NCBI RefSeq assembly: GCF_008932115.1 | Contig: NZ_CP044543.1 | Location: 3,106,501-3,170,500, forward strand | DNA length: 64,000 nt | Direction of reading: 5' to 3' | Source: Bradyrhizobium betae | Lineage (GTDB): Bacteria; Pseudomonadota; Alphaproteobacteria; Rhizobiales; Xanthobacteraceae | In this document: positions 19,216-28,255 of the stretch, in pieces | How positions within the stretch are numbered: the stretch's first letter is position 1 | Layout of the letters: every line of letters begins with the position of its first letter | Notes under the pieces: model-generated | Database searches by the model: none | What the model saw: the letters and a program-made list of their open reading frames with translations, nothing else | Told to the model about the DNA's origin: nothing | Translations under genes and position numbers: made by a program

Positions 19216-20196
19216 TCAGTTTGACGCCGCCGGCTGCCACAGGGCCAGCATTCCATCCATTCCGAACCGGTCCACGGCCTGCGCGACACCGGTTTGCCCG
19301 ATCTGATGCGCAATCGAGCCTAAACCGAGCGCTTCCAGCGTCACGGCAGCCGCCGCCTTGAGGAACGGCAAATCGCTGAAGCGCGGCTGAAGCTTGTAAT
19401 CGCGGACGGTGAGTCCCTTCTTGACGCCCTTCTGTTCGACCAGCCAGGTCACCGCGGTCTTCTCGTCGCCGAGCTGATCGATCAGCTTGAGATCGATTGC
19501 CTGGCGCCCGGTGAAGACGCGGCCATCGGCGACTTTTTCGAGCTGCGTGTCATCCATGCCACGCCGTTCCTTCACCAGGCCCTTGAACCAGGCGTAGGAA
19601 TCCTTCACCAGCGCATCGAGCGCGGCGCGCGCCTCCGGGCTGGTCGGCTCGAAGCCGTTGGGCGCGGCCTTCAGCGGCGAGGACTTTACCTCCTCGACCT
19701 TGACGCCGACGGTCTTCAGCAGCTCCGAGACGTTGGGAAACTGGAACAGCACGCCGATCGAGCCGACCAGCGAGCTCTGCTGGGCGATGATGTGGTCGCT
19801 CGCAATCGCCGTGATGTAACCGCCGGAAGCGGCAAGGCCTTCGACCACGACGACGAGCGGCTTCTTCGCCTTCAGCCTCACCAGCGAATCGTAGAGCTGC
19901 TCGGAGCCGGCGGTGGTGCCGCCCGGCGAGTTGATATGGACGATGACCGCGGCGGCCTGCGAATTCTCCAATCGCTCCAGCGCCTGCGTGCGGTCGGAAT
20001 CGCTGCGGATCAGGCCTTCGATCTGAACGCGAGCGATCGAGCCGGCGGCTGCGAACGTGCCGCGCGCGCCGGGCGTCGCGATCAGCGCGAAGCCTGCGAT
20101 CGCCGCGATCGCGATCAGGGCGGCGGCCACGCGCCAGAACGTCAGCTTGCGACGGATCCTGCGGCGATCGACGATGATGTCCGAATCGAGCGACAT
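19216..20196 (-). CDS. sppA: Signal peptide peptidase SppA (S49 family)
   Basis: 326 aa, single-domain S49 protease. One N-terminal transmembrane helix (about residues 22-42) follows a basic head. The Ser/Lys dyad is visible as Ser124 (LAASGGYI) and Lys176 (SPLKAAP), 52 residues apart as in the Bacillus enzyme. It digests cleaved signal peptides in the membrane. It lies upstream of ihfB on the same strand with a 172-base gap. Confidence 0.92.
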   Translation of the reverse strand: MSLDSDIIVDRRRIRRKLTFWRVAAALIAIAAIAGFALIATPGARGTFAAAGSIARVQIEGLIRSDSDRTQALERLENSQAAAVIVHINSPGGTTAGSEQLYDSLVRLKAKKPLVVVVEGLAASGGYITAIASDHIIAQQSSLVGSIGVLFQFPNVSELLKTVGVKVEEVKSSPLKAAPNGFEPTSPEARAALDALVKDSYAWFKGLVKERRGMDDTQLEKVADGRVFTGRQAIDLKLIDQLGDEKTAVTWLVEQKGVKKGLTVRDYKLQPRFSDLPFLKAAAAVTLEALGLGSIAHQIGQTGVAQAVDRFGMDGMLALWQPAASN

Positions 20197-20334
20197 CGCA
20201 ATATCTCCAAATGAAAGGCCAGGCGCGTTGTGCCGTCACAGCGTGACCATTGGCTTATCTGGATACATCAATTGCGGCGCAATTTGAAGAAAACAAGGCC
20301 TGCCGAGGGCGGAGGAAGTCGCCACAAACTCATT

Positions 20335-20478
20335 CGTCATCCCCGCGAACGCGGGGATCCATAACCCCAGGGAGAAGTTGTCGCGCGAAGCTCGTAACTC
20401 CGGGTCTTCGCCAAATGTCTCCCTGGGGCTATGGGTCCCGGATCGGCGCGCCGCTTCGCTGCGCTTGTCCGGGACGAC
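20335..20478. repeat. Composite REP-like element
   Basis: Outer arms CGTCATCCCCGCGAACGCGG and the ending GTCCGGGACGAC enclose an inverted pair (CCATAACCCCAGGGAGA / TCTCCCTGGGGCTATGG). It occupies the gap between sppA and rpsA. No gene seen in 20197-20550. Confidence 0.75.
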
Positions 20479-20493
20479 AGTTGAGAATGTAGC

Positions 20494-20524
20494 AACAAAA
20501 AAGCCCCGGCTCGCGCCGGGGCTT
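20494..20524 (-). terminator. Rho-independent terminator of rpsA
   Basis: On the minus strand, a 9-bp stem AGCCCCGGC/GCCGGGGCT (20502-20523) with a 4-base loop is followed by TTTTTTGTTG. It lies 27 bases past the rpsA stop. Confidence 0.9.
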
Positions 20525-20550
20525 TGGTGTCAGCGAAACCTTCGTTTCGC

Positions 20551-22254
20551 TTACTTGTCGCGGTTCTTGAGCGCGGTGCCGAGGATGTCGCCGAGCGTCG
20601 CCCCCGAATCGGAGGAGCCGTACTGCGCGATGGCTTCCTTCTCTTCGGCGACTTCGAGCGCCTTGATCGACACCTGGACCTTGCGGGCCTTCTTGTCGAA
20701 CTGGATCACGCGGGCATCGACCTTCTCGCCGACGGCAAAGCGTTCGGCGCGCTGGTCGTTGCGGTCACGGGCGAGCTCCGAGCGCTTGATGAAGGTCGAG
20801 AAGTCGGTACCGGTGATCTTCACCTCGATGCCGCTTTCCTTCACTTCGAGCACTTCGCAGGTCACGACCGCGCCCTTCTTGACATCGCCCGGCTCGGCGA
20901 ATGGGTCGCCTTCGAGCTGCTTGATGCCGAGCGAGATGCGCTCCTTCTCGACGTCCACATCGAGCACCACGGCCTTGACCATGTCGCCCTTCTTGTAGTT
21001 GTCGATCACCTGCTCGCCGGGAAGCTTCCAGTCGAGGTCGGAGAGATGGACCATGCCGTCGACGTCGCCCTCGAGGCCCAGGAACAGACCGAACTCGGTC
21101 TTGTTCTTGACTTCGCCCTCGACCACCGAACCGGTCGGGTGACCTTCGACAAAGACCTCCCAGGGGTTGCGCATGGTCTGCTTGAGGCCGAGCGAGATGC
21201 GGCGCTTGACGGAATCGACTTCGAGCACCTGCACTTCGACTTCCTGCGAGGTCGAAACGATCTTGCCGGGGTGCATGTTCTTCTTGGTCCACGACATCTC
21301 GGAGACGTGGATCAGGCCTTCGATGCCCGGCTCGAGCTCGACGAACGCACCGTAGTCGGTGATGTTGGTGACGCGGCCGGTGAAGCGGGCACCCAGCGGG
21401 TACTTGGCTTCGATGCCCTGCCACGGATCGTCCAGCAGCTGCTTCATGCCCAGCGAGATGCGGTGCGTCTCGTGGTTGATCTTGATGATCTTGACCTTCA
21501 CGGTCTGGCCGATCGAGAGCACCTCGGTCGGGTGGTTGACGCGGCGCCACGCGATGTCGGTGACATGCAGCAGGCCGTCGATGCCGCCGAGATCAACGAA
21601 CGCACCGTAATCGGTGATGTTCTTGACCACGCCGTCGATGACCTGACCCTCTTCGAGGTTCTGCACCAGCTCCTGACGCTGCTCGGCGCGTGTCTCTTCC
21701 AGCACCGTGCGGCGGGAGACGACGATGTTGCCGCGGCGGCGGTCCATCTTGAGGATCTGGAACGGCTGCGAGTTGTTCATCAGCGGCGCAACGTCGCGGA
21801 TCGGACGGATGTCGACCTGCGAGCGCGGCAGGAAGGCCACGGCACCGTCGAGGTCGACCGTGAAGCCGCCCTTGACCTGGTTGAAGATGACGCCGTTGAC
21901 CTTCTCGTTGTTCTGGAACGCCTTCTCGAGCTTGCCCCAGCTCTCTTCGCGGCGCGCCTTGTCGCGCGACAGCACGGCTTCGCCGAGGGCGTTCTCGATG
22001 CGATCGAGGAACACTTCCACCTCGTCGCCGACCTTGAGCTCGCTGTCACGGCCGGGGCCGGAAAATTCGCGCAGGGCGACGCGGCCCTCGGTCTTCAGGC
22101 CGACGTCGATGACGGCCATGTCCTTTTCGATTGCAACAACCCTGCCCTTGATGACGGAGCTCTCCTGCAGGTTGCCACCTGCGAAGGACTCATCGAGCAT
22201 CGCGGCGAAATCATCGCGCGAGGGGCTATAGGTATCAGCGGAAGTCGAAGCCAT
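20551..22254 (-). CDS. rpsA: 30S ribosomal protein S1
   Basis: 567 aa with six S1 (OB-fold) repeats; the repeated signature ITDYGAFVDLG/ITDYGAFVELE is visible twice in the middle. It recruits mRNA to the 30S subunit. ATG 22254 (MASTSADTY) is chosen; the upstream in-frame ATG (22332) has no support. It follows cmk on the same strand after a 265-base gap that could hold its own promoter. The aroA-cmk-rpsA order is classic. Confidence 0.97.
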   Translation of the reverse strand: MASTSADTYSPSRDDFAAMLDESFAGGNLQESSVIKGRVVAIEKDMAVIDVGLKTEGRVALREFSGPGRDSELKVGDEVEVFLDRIENALGEAVLSRDKARREESWGKLEKAFQNNEKVNGVIFNQVKGGFTVDLDGAVAFLPRSQVDIRPIRDVAPLMNNSQPFQILKMDRRRGNIVVSRRTVLEETRAEQRQELVQNLEEGQVIDGVVKNITDYGAFVDLGGIDGLLHVTDIAWRRVNHPTEVLSIGQTVKVKIIKINHETHRISLGMKQLLDDPWQGIEAKYPLGARFTGRVTNITDYGAFVELEPGIEGLIHVSEMSWTKKNMHPGKIVSTSQEVEVQVLEVDSVKRRISLGLKQTMRNPWEVFVEGHPTGSVVEGEVKNKTEFGLFLGLEGDVDGMVHLSDLDWKLPGEQVIDNYKKGDMVKAVVLDVDVEKERISLGIKQLEGDPFAEPGDVKKGAVVTCEVLEVKESGIEVKITGTDFSTFIKRSELARDRNDQRAERFAVGEKVDARVIQFDKKARKVQVSIKALEVAEEKEAIAQYGSSDSGATLGDILGTALKNRDK

Positions 22255-22519
22255 TTGTTCTCCAGTTGCGGATGTCGTGCCGGCCGTTGGGTTCAAGGGC
22301 GTATCGGGCGCGCAGTGTCGGAAGGTCCACAAAACCTTCGAGCGACCGCTCGTTGCTCCGGTTTGAACCGGAACAGCGGAAGCGGGCCGGCTGAGGCCCG
22401 CGCATTCGATACGTGGAATCTTTGTCCGGAGCCTGGATCGCGCCGGTCCCGAAACGAAGGACCCGACGTATCGACCTCAAAGAGCGGGAGCGGGCGCTTC
22501 CTCCAATGACGGCAGCGGC

Positions 22520-23158
22520 TTAACCCCGCGACCGGCCCGCTCGGACGGCCTCGATAATGTCGATGGCGGCCCGGACGCCCGCTTCTATATCCAGTTGGGA
22601 GTTATCTAGCAAGTAAGCATCGGAGGCGGGTTTCAGGGGGGCGATCGGCCGGTTCTGGTCGCGTTCGTCGCGCTGGATGATGTCCGCCAGCACGGCCGCC
22701 TCGTCCGCCTCCTCGCCCCGCGCCAGGGCTTCCATGGTCCGGCGGCGGGCGCGGACCTTGGGGTCGGCGACGACGAAGATCTTCACATCGGCATCCGGGC
22801 AGATCACGGTTCCAATGTCGCGGCCATCAAGCACGGCACCGGGCGGATCGGCGGCGAACTGCCGCTGGAAATTGACCAGGGCCTCACGAACCCTCGGGAT
22901 GGCCGAGACGATGGAGGCGCCCTCGCCGGCCTTCTGGGTCTTCAGGGCGGGATTGCCGAATTTTTCGGGATCGAGCTCCAACGCCGCCGCGACCGCCGCC
23001 GCTTCGTCCCTGAGGTCATGTCCGGACTGCATCAGGGCGTAGGCCACCGCGCGATAGATCACGCCGGTATCGAGATGACGATAGCCGTAGTGATGAGCGA
23101 GCCTCTTGCCGAGCGTCCCCTTGCCCGAGGCGGCCGGTCCGTCGATGGCGATGATCAT
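22520..23158 (-). CDS. cmk: Cytidylate kinase
   Basis: 212 aa P-loop kinase ([18 protein letters not shown]) with the CMP-specificity segment [19 protein letters not shown] and the lid region [13 protein letters not shown]. It phosphorylates CMP and dCMP. Its ATG overlaps the aroA stop by 4 bases. Confidence 0.96.
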   Translation of the reverse strand: MIIAIDGPAASGKGTLGKRLAHHYGYRHLDTGVIYRAVAYALMQSGHDLRDEAAAVAAALELDPEKFGNPALKTQKAGEGASIVSAIPRVREALVNFQRQFAADPPGAVLDGRDIGTVICPDADVKIFVVADPKVRARRRTMEALARGEEADEAAVLADIIQRDERDQNRPIAPLKPASDAYLLDNSQLDIEAGVRAAIDIIEAVRAGRSRG

Positions 23159-24492
23159 GAAAACTCGGCCCCCAGCGAACGCATCATCGGGATGAAATCC
23201 GGGAAGCTGGTGGCGATGAAGGCGGTGTCGTCGACGGTGACCGGCTGGTCGGACGCGCAGCCCATCACCAGCGCGGACATCGCGATGCGATGATCCATGT
23301 GGGTGGCGACCGTGCCGCCGCCGGGGACATGGCCGCGCCCCTCGACGATCAGATCGTCGCCGGAGACCTCGACCTTCACACCGTTGACGCGGAGCATATC
23401 GGCGGTGGCCTCCAGCCGGTCGGATTCCTTGACGCGCAGCTCCTGCAGGCCGCGCATGATGGTGGTGCCCTCGGCGAAAGAGGCCGCCACCGCCAGCACG
23501 AGATATTCGTCGATCATCGACGGCGCGCGCTCGGGCGGCACCTCGACGCCGCGCAATTTCGAGGCGCGCACGCGCAGCTGCGCCATCGGCTCGCCGGCAT
23601 CGCCGCGCACGTCGCTTTCCTCGATCGAGGCGCCCATTTCACGCAGCGTGGTGAACAGGCCGGTGCGCAGAGGATTGGTCATGACATCGGACAGAACGAC
23701 ATCAGACCCCTCGACGATGAGCGCAGCAACGACCGGGAAGGCCGCCGAAGACGGATCGGCGGGCACGATGACAGTCGCGCCATGCAGCTCGGGCTGGCCC
23801 ACCAGCGTGATGCGGCGGCCATGCTGGCCTTCCGGCACAGACGTGATCTCGGCACCGAAATGCTTGAGCATCAGCTCGGTATGGTCGCGGCTGGCCTCGC
23901 TCTCGATCACCGTGGTGGTGCCGGGTGCGGCGAGGCCCGCCAGCAGCACCGCCGATTTGATCTGGGCCGATGCGACCGGGGTCTTGTAGGTGATCGGCAG
24001 CGGATCGCGCGCGCCCTGGACGGTCAGCGGCAGACGGCCGCCCTCGCCACCGGAAACGACCTTCGCGCCCATCTTTTCGAGCGGGTCCAGGATCCGGCGC
24101 ATCGGGCGGCTGCGCAGCGAGGCGTCGCCATCGAACACGGCCGAGATCGGGCAGCCCGCAACGGCGCCCATGACGAGCCGGCAGCCGGTGCCGGAGTTGC
24201 CGAAATCGAGCGGCGCCTTGGGCTCGGCGAAGCCGGCGACGCCGACGCCGTTCACCTTCCAGGCGAAATCTCCGGTGCGTTCGACCCTGGCGCCCAGTGC
24301 CTGCATGGATTTGGCGGTGTTGAGGACGTCTTCGCCCTCCAGCAGGCCCGAAATCCTGGTCTCGCCGACCGCGAGCGCGCCCAGGATGAGGGCGCGGTGG
24401 GAAATCGACTTGTCCCCGGGCACCCGTACTTTTCCGGTCAGGGGACCGCTGGCCCGCGACTTGAGCGGCGTCGGCTTGTCGGAATGGGTCAA
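23155..24492 (-). CDS. aroA: 5-enolpyruvylshikimate-3-phosphate synthase
   Basis: 445 aa shikimate-pathway enzyme of the class II (CP4-like) type: [44 protein letters not shown] and [11 protein letters not shown]. The start is judged to be TTG at 24492 because AAGGA lies exactly 7 bases upstream; the ATG at 24540 has no such site and adds 16 unconserved residues. At the position of CP4 Ala100 (the glyphosate-tolerance residue) this protein has Gly101 (NSGTGCRL), so CP4-type tolerance is not predicted. The stop overlaps cmk. Confidence 0.93.
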   Translation of the reverse strand: MTHSDKPTPLKSRASGPLTGKVRVPGDKSISHRALILGALAVGETRISGLLEGEDVLNTAKSMQALGARVERTGDFAWKVNGVGVAGFAEPKAPLDFGNSGTGCRLVMGAVAGCPISAVFDGDASLRSRPMRRILDPLEKMGAKVVSGGEGGRLPLTVQGARDPLPITYKTPVASAQIKSAVLLAGLAAPGTTTVIESEASRDHTELMLKHFGAEITSVPEGQHGRRITLVGQPELHGATVIVPADPSSAAFPVVAALIVEGSDVVLSDVMTNPLRTGLFTTLREMGASIEESDVRGDAGEPMAQLRVRASKLRGVEVPPERAPSMIDEYLVLAVAASFAEGTTIMRGLQELRVKESDRLEATADMLRVNGVKVEVSGDDLIVEGRGHVPGGGTVATHMDHRIAMSALVMGCASDQPVTVDDTAFIATSFPDFIPMMRSLGAEFS

Positions 24493-24652
24493 GATTGTGT
24501 CCTTGGATGGCTCTTTGGAGCTCGTGGGCAGGTACCACAAGGTGTCCTCGCCGTCACCGGCATGTCTTTCTCCCGTAATGCGCTATTGACAGCGGGCCGC
24601 CAACTAGCCAAGTGAAACACCGCTTTTCCGACATTCCCAGGATTCCTCTGCC

Positions 24653-25057
24653 GTGGCCAAGTCCGAACTCGGAACCAAACGTATTTGCCCGACCACGGGC
24701 AAGAAGTTCTATGACCTCAACAAGACTCCGGTGATCTCGCCCTATACCGGCGAAGTGGTGCCGATTGCGCCGATTGCGCCGGCTCGTGCGAGCCGGGCCG
24801 AACCCCGCCATGCGCCGGCCGCTGACACCGCGCCGGAGCCGGCAGAGGTCGAGGAGGTCTCGCTCGAGGAGGCCGACGCCGAGGAAAACACCGGCAAGGT
24901 CAAAGCCGTCGTGCCCGAATCCGAGGACGATATCGAGGTCGACGAGACCATCGAGGACGATGACGACGATGATTCGACCTTCATCGCCGACGACGAAGAG
25001 GGCGATGAGGACGTCACCGACATCATTGGTGACGTCGGAGGCGATGAAGAGACTTGA
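24653..25057 (+). CDS. TIGR02300 (FYDLN acid) family protein
   Basis: 134 aa from a GTG start. The first 45 residues hold the conserved core with CPTTGKKFYDLN and SPYTGEVVP, resembling a small zinc-ribbon-like module with one visible Cys. The remainder is an extremely acidic, low-complexity tail including six consecutive Asp. The family is alphaproteobacterial and of unknown function. It is divergent from aroA and is followed by tRNA-Ala. Confidence 0.85.
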   Translation: MAKSELGTKRICPTTGKKFYDLNKTPVISPYTGEVVPIAPIAPARASRAEPRHAPAADTAPEPAEVEEVSLEEADAEENTGKVKAVVPESEDDIEVDETIEDDDDDDSTFIADDEEGDEDVTDIIGDVGGDEET

Positions 25058-25152
25058 GATCAGCCCTGATCTGTGAAAAAGGGTGCACCGCGCGAGTCAC
25101 CAGGCTCGCCGGTCGGGAGTGATCCACCAGGATCGTTCCGTTTAAGGACTAC

Positions 25153-25224
<72 letters not shown>

Positions 25225-25228
<4 letters not shown>

Positions 25229-25314
25229 CGCTTCGCCCTTCGGGCTACGCGTGGCGCAGCCGCGCACAGCCCGAAGGGCGAAGCGTGGTGTCCGGCGAAG
25301 CCCGAAGGGCGAAG
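25225..25314. repeat. Perfect 22-bp inverted repeat abutting tRNA-Ala
   Basis: ACCACGCTTCGCCCTTCGGG plus two bases (25225-25246) is repeated exactly in reverse complement at 25268-25289, and its 16-base core (AGCCCGAAGGGCGAAG) recurs at 25299-25314. The left arm begins with the last four bases of the tRNA (ACCA). Confidence 0.85.
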
Positions 25315-25367
25315 ACGGACTGGTAGACGCGCCCCCTATCCCTAAGCTTCCGCCGTGCGAGCCAACG

Positions 25368-25610
25368 ATGTGGTACGTCTACATCATCCGCAGCATCGAG
25401 TTCCCCGACCAAGAATACATTGGCGCCACCGAGGATCTGAAGCGGCGGCTTCCGGAGCATAATGCCGGTAAATCCGCTCATACTGCCAAGTTCAAGCCGT
25501 GGAAGCTGGTCTGGTACTGCGCTTTCCCCGACAAGCTTAAGGCCTTGGCATTCGAGAAATATCTCAAGTCACACTCAGGCCGCGCCTTCTCAAAAAAGCG
25601 GCTCTGCTGA
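25368..25610 (+). CDS. GIY-YIG nuclease-like protein
   Basis: 80 aa, a stand-alone GIY-YIG domain of the UPF0213/YhbQ-type. WYVYIIRS at the start and YIGATEDLKRRLPEHNAG correspond to the two strands and the catalytic Arg-bearing helix; HTAKFKPWKLVWY and FEKYLKS complete it. ATG 25368 is where the domain begins; in-frame sequence upstream is derived from the inverted repeat. It may be a real small nuclease or a captured passenger of the repeat element. It is convergent with ohrR. Confidence 0.75.
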   Translation: MWYVYIIRSIEFPDQEYIGATEDLKRRLPEHNAGKSAHTAKFKPWKLVWYCAFPDKLKALAFEKYLKSHSGRAFSKKRLC

Positions 25611-25616
25611 TTCTCC

Positions 25617-26075
25617 CTACTCCCCGATCACCGCATTCAGCCTGTCCCGCAACGCGACGATCTCGTCCTTCATCGCCACCAGTTCCGAGACCGAACAGTC
25701 CGACGCGGCCAGGATCGATTGCGGCACGGCGCGCGCCTTGTCCTTCAGGGCGTAGCCCTGCGGCGTCAGTGCGATCAGCACCTGACGCTCGTCCTCGCTG
25801 GAGCGGGTGCGCTTGACCAGGTGGGCGGCCTCGAGCCGCTTCAGGAGCGGGGTCAGCGTGCCCGAATCGAGGAACAGCTTCTCGCCGATGTCCTTCACCG
25901 GCACGTCGTCGCGCTCCCACAGAACCAGCATCACGAGATATTGGGGATAGGTCAGGCCGAGCCGGTCCAGCAACGGCTTGTAGACGCGGTTGAAGGCGTG
26001 CGCGGCGGAATAGACCGCAAAGCAGATTTGGTTGTCGAGACGTTGCGGATCCAGGGTCGATGATTTCCGGGGCAT
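25617..26075 (-). CDS. ohrR: OhrR, peroxide-sensing MarR repressor
   Basis: 152 aa winged-helix MarR-family protein. Cys18 in [16 protein letters not shown] matches the peroxide-sensing N-terminal Cys of OhrR, and the DNA-reading region is [19 protein letters not shown]. Oxidation of the Cys by organic hydroperoxides should release it from the operators at 26126-26175. It is divergent from its expected target ohr. ATG 26075 opens the conserved protein. Confidence 0.92.
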   Translation of the reverse strand: MPRKSSTLDPQRLDNQICFAVYSAAHAFNRVYKPLLDRLGLTYPQYLVMLVLWERDDVPVKDIGEKLFLDSGTLTPLLKRLEAAHLVKRTRSSEDERQVLIALTPQGYALKDKARAVPQSILAASDCSVSELVAMKDEIVALRDRLNAVIGE

Positions 26076-26125
26076 AGAGAATCTCACGAGGTCTCCCCAT
26101 TCTGGGGCCGGGCGGCGGCACATTC

Positions 26126-26175
26126 AATTGCGAACAATTAAATGTGAGGTACGGCAATTTCAATTGCGCACAATC
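26126..26175. promoter_or_regulatory. Paired OhrR operators between ohrR and ohr
   Basis: Two copies of AATTGCGnACAAT lie 36 bases apart: a perfect inverted repeat AATTG-CGAA-CAATT at 26126-26139 and AATTG-CGCA-CAATC at 26162-26175. AT-rich inverted sites of this kind are what OhrR proteins bind. The position in the divergent promoter suits control of both genes. Confidence 0.75.
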
Positions 26176-26220
26176 TAATTGCCTGCGATATGAATTGCAC
26201 CCCAACCCGAGGAGACGAAA

Positions 26221-26646
26221 ATGTCAGTGAACGTCCTCTACAAGACCAGCGCAAAAGCCACCGGTGGCCGCGACGGCCATGCTGCGACCCTCGACGGCGC
26301 GCTCGACGTCAAGCTGACCACGCCGAAGGAGCTCGGCGGTGGCGGCGGCGCCGGCAACAATCCCGAGCAGCTGTTTGCGGCCGGCTACGCTGCCTGCTTC
26401 ATCGGCGCGATGAAGTTCGTGGCGTCCCAGGGCGGCCCGAAGGTGCCGGCCGACGCCTCCGTCACCTCGACCGTCGGCATCGGCCCGCGCTCGGAAGGCG
26501 GCTTCGGTCTCGACATCGATCTTGCCGTCTCGCTGCCGGGCCTCGCCCGCACTGATGCAGAGGCGCTGGTCGAGAAGGCCCACCAGGTGTGCCCCTACTC
26601 CAATGCCACGCGCGGCAATGTCGACGTTCGCCTGACGGTCGTCTGA
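26221..26646 (+). CDS. ohr: Organic hydroperoxide resistance protein Ohr
   Basis: 141 aa OsmC/Ohr fold. The two reactive cysteines are Cys59 (GYAACF) and Cys124 ([13 protein letters not shown]), the signature of thiol-dependent organic peroxide reductases. GAGG lies 7 bases before the ATG. It pairs with the divergent repressor gene ohrR. Confidence 0.96.
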   Translation: MSVNVLYKTSAKATGGRDGHAATLDGALDVKLTTPKELGGGGGAGNNPEQLFAAGYAACFIGAMKFVASQGGPKVPADASVTSTVGIGPRSEGGFGLDIDLAVSLPGLARTDAEALVEKAHQVCPYSNATRGNVDVRLTVV

Positions 26647-26824
26647 TCCAACGACGGATTGGCTGGCCCGAGATCCCCCTTGGGCCGGCCGCTTCCGTTT
26701 CATTTTGCCACGCCGCGGGACTGCACGGCGGCGCTGCATATGCCCCACCGCAACCAAGCCATTGCTGGCACAAAAAAACCTCGCTAGGCCTGTGATCAAA
26801 CGCCGACACAGGGGAAGCGAAGGC

Positions 26825-28027
26825 ATGACTGAAGCCGTTTTGGGCGCAATGAGCGGACTGCGCGTGATCGATCTCACGCGCGTGCTTGGCGGTCCCTACT
26901 GCACCCAGATCCTCGCCGACCATGGCGCCGATGTGATCAAGGTCGAGCCACCCGCCGGCGACGAGGTGCGCGACTGGGGTCCTCCGTTCCACGAGGACGA
27001 CGCGGCCTATTTCATCGGCATCAACCGCAACAAGCGCTCGATCGGCCTCGACCTCGCCTCCGAAGGCGGCCGCGTCGTGCTGCTCAAGATGCTGGAGACG
27101 GCCGACGTCCTGATCGAGAATTTCAAGCCGGGCACGCTGGAGAAATGGGGCATCGGCAACGAGGTGTTGCGCGAGAAATTCCCGCGCCTCGTGCATTGCC
27201 GGATCTGCGGCTTCGGCGCCGACGGTCCGCGCGGCGGCAATCCCGGTTATGACGCCATCATCCAGGCCATGACCGGCATGATCGCGGCAACCGGCTCGCC
27301 CGAGAGCGGGCCGATGCGGATCGGCGTGCCGCTGGTCGACATCGGCACGGGACTCTACGCGGCGATCGGCATCTTGATGGCGCTGTCGGAACGGCAGCGC
27401 TCTGGCAAAGGCCAGTTCCTCGAGACCACGCTGTACGAGACCGGCCTTGCCATCATGCATCCGCACACCGCGAATTATTTCATGCACGGCAAGCCGCCCG
27501 GCCTCACCGGCAACGAGCATCCCAATCTCGTTCCCTACGCGATCTTCCCGACCAAGACCGACAACATCTTCATCGGCGTCGGCAATGACGGCACCTTCCG
27601 CAAGCTCGCCAAGGAGATCGGCAAGCCCGAGCTCGGCACCGATCCGCGCTTTGCCCGCAACAAGGACCGCATCGCCAATCGCGAGGCGCTGCGCGCCGAG
27701 CTTGCCGCCGTGTTCAGCCAGCACGAGGCCGAGCCGCTGTGCAATCGCCTGCTCGCCGCGGGCCTGCCCGCGGGTCCGGTGCAGAAGATCGACCAGGCGT
27801 TGACGAACCCGCACACGATCGCGCGCGGCGATATTATCGAGAAGGATTGGTACAAGGGCGTGGCCTCGCCGATCCGGCTCGATCGCAGCAAGCCGAGCCT
27901 GCGCCGCCTGCCGCCGAAATTCAGCCAGCACGCTCAGGAGGTGCTGGGCGAGTTCGGGTATTCCAAGACCGAGATCGACGCCATGGTCGAGAAAGGCACG
28001 GTCTGCGGCCCCGAGCGCAAGGGCTAG
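26825..28027 (+). CDS. Family III CoA transferase (CaiB/BaiF)
   Basis: 400 aa. The N-terminal Rossmann-like part has LRVIDLTRVLGGPYCTQ and GADVIKVEPP; NKRSIGLDL follows; the catalytic Asp is expected in VPLVDIGTGLYA. Such enzymes move CoA between acyl groups; the substrate here (carnitine, formate/oxalate, succinate or other) cannot be read from the sequence. GGGGAAGCGAAGGC precedes ATG 26825. No acyl-CoA partner gene is adjacent. Confidence 0.88.
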   Translation: MTEAVLGAMSGLRVIDLTRVLGGPYCTQILADHGADVIKVEPPAGDEVRDWGPPFHEDDAAYFIGINRNKRSIGLDLASEGGRVVLLKMLETADVLIENFKPGTLEKWGIGNEVLREKFPRLVHCRICGFGADGPRGGNPGYDAIIQAMTGMIAATGSPESGPMRIGVPLVDIGTGLYAAIGILMALSERQRSGKGQFLETTLYETGLAIMHPHTANYFMHGKPPGLTGNEHPNLVPYAIFPTKTDNIFIGVGNDGTFRKLAKEIGKPELGTDPRFARNKDRIANREALRAELAAVFSQHEAEPLCNRLLAAGLPAGPVQKIDQALTNPHTIARGDIIEKDWYKGVASPIRLDRSKPSLRRLPPKFSQHAQEVLGEFGYSKTEIDAMVEKGTVCGPERKG

Positions 28028-28255
28028 GGGCCCTCACCTCCTCACGCAATGATGCCGCACTGCGGCGCGGGCATACATGTGCACTGCGAACGGAGGAGGC
28101 TGCCTGCGTCGCCTTCGCCTATTTGACGGCTCCCCTTTAGCAGCGCTTGCCGCTTTCGTTTCTCCCGCTTACACAGTCATGTGAACGTCATATGGCGCTG
28201 CTAGCGCAAGCGATCTTTTTGACGGCCAAGAGAACGGCCAAGGGAGGTTTACTTG

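Noticed and set aside
20524..22509. Plus-strand ORF (661 codons) over rpsA
   Set aside because: Antisense shadow of ribosomal protein S1.
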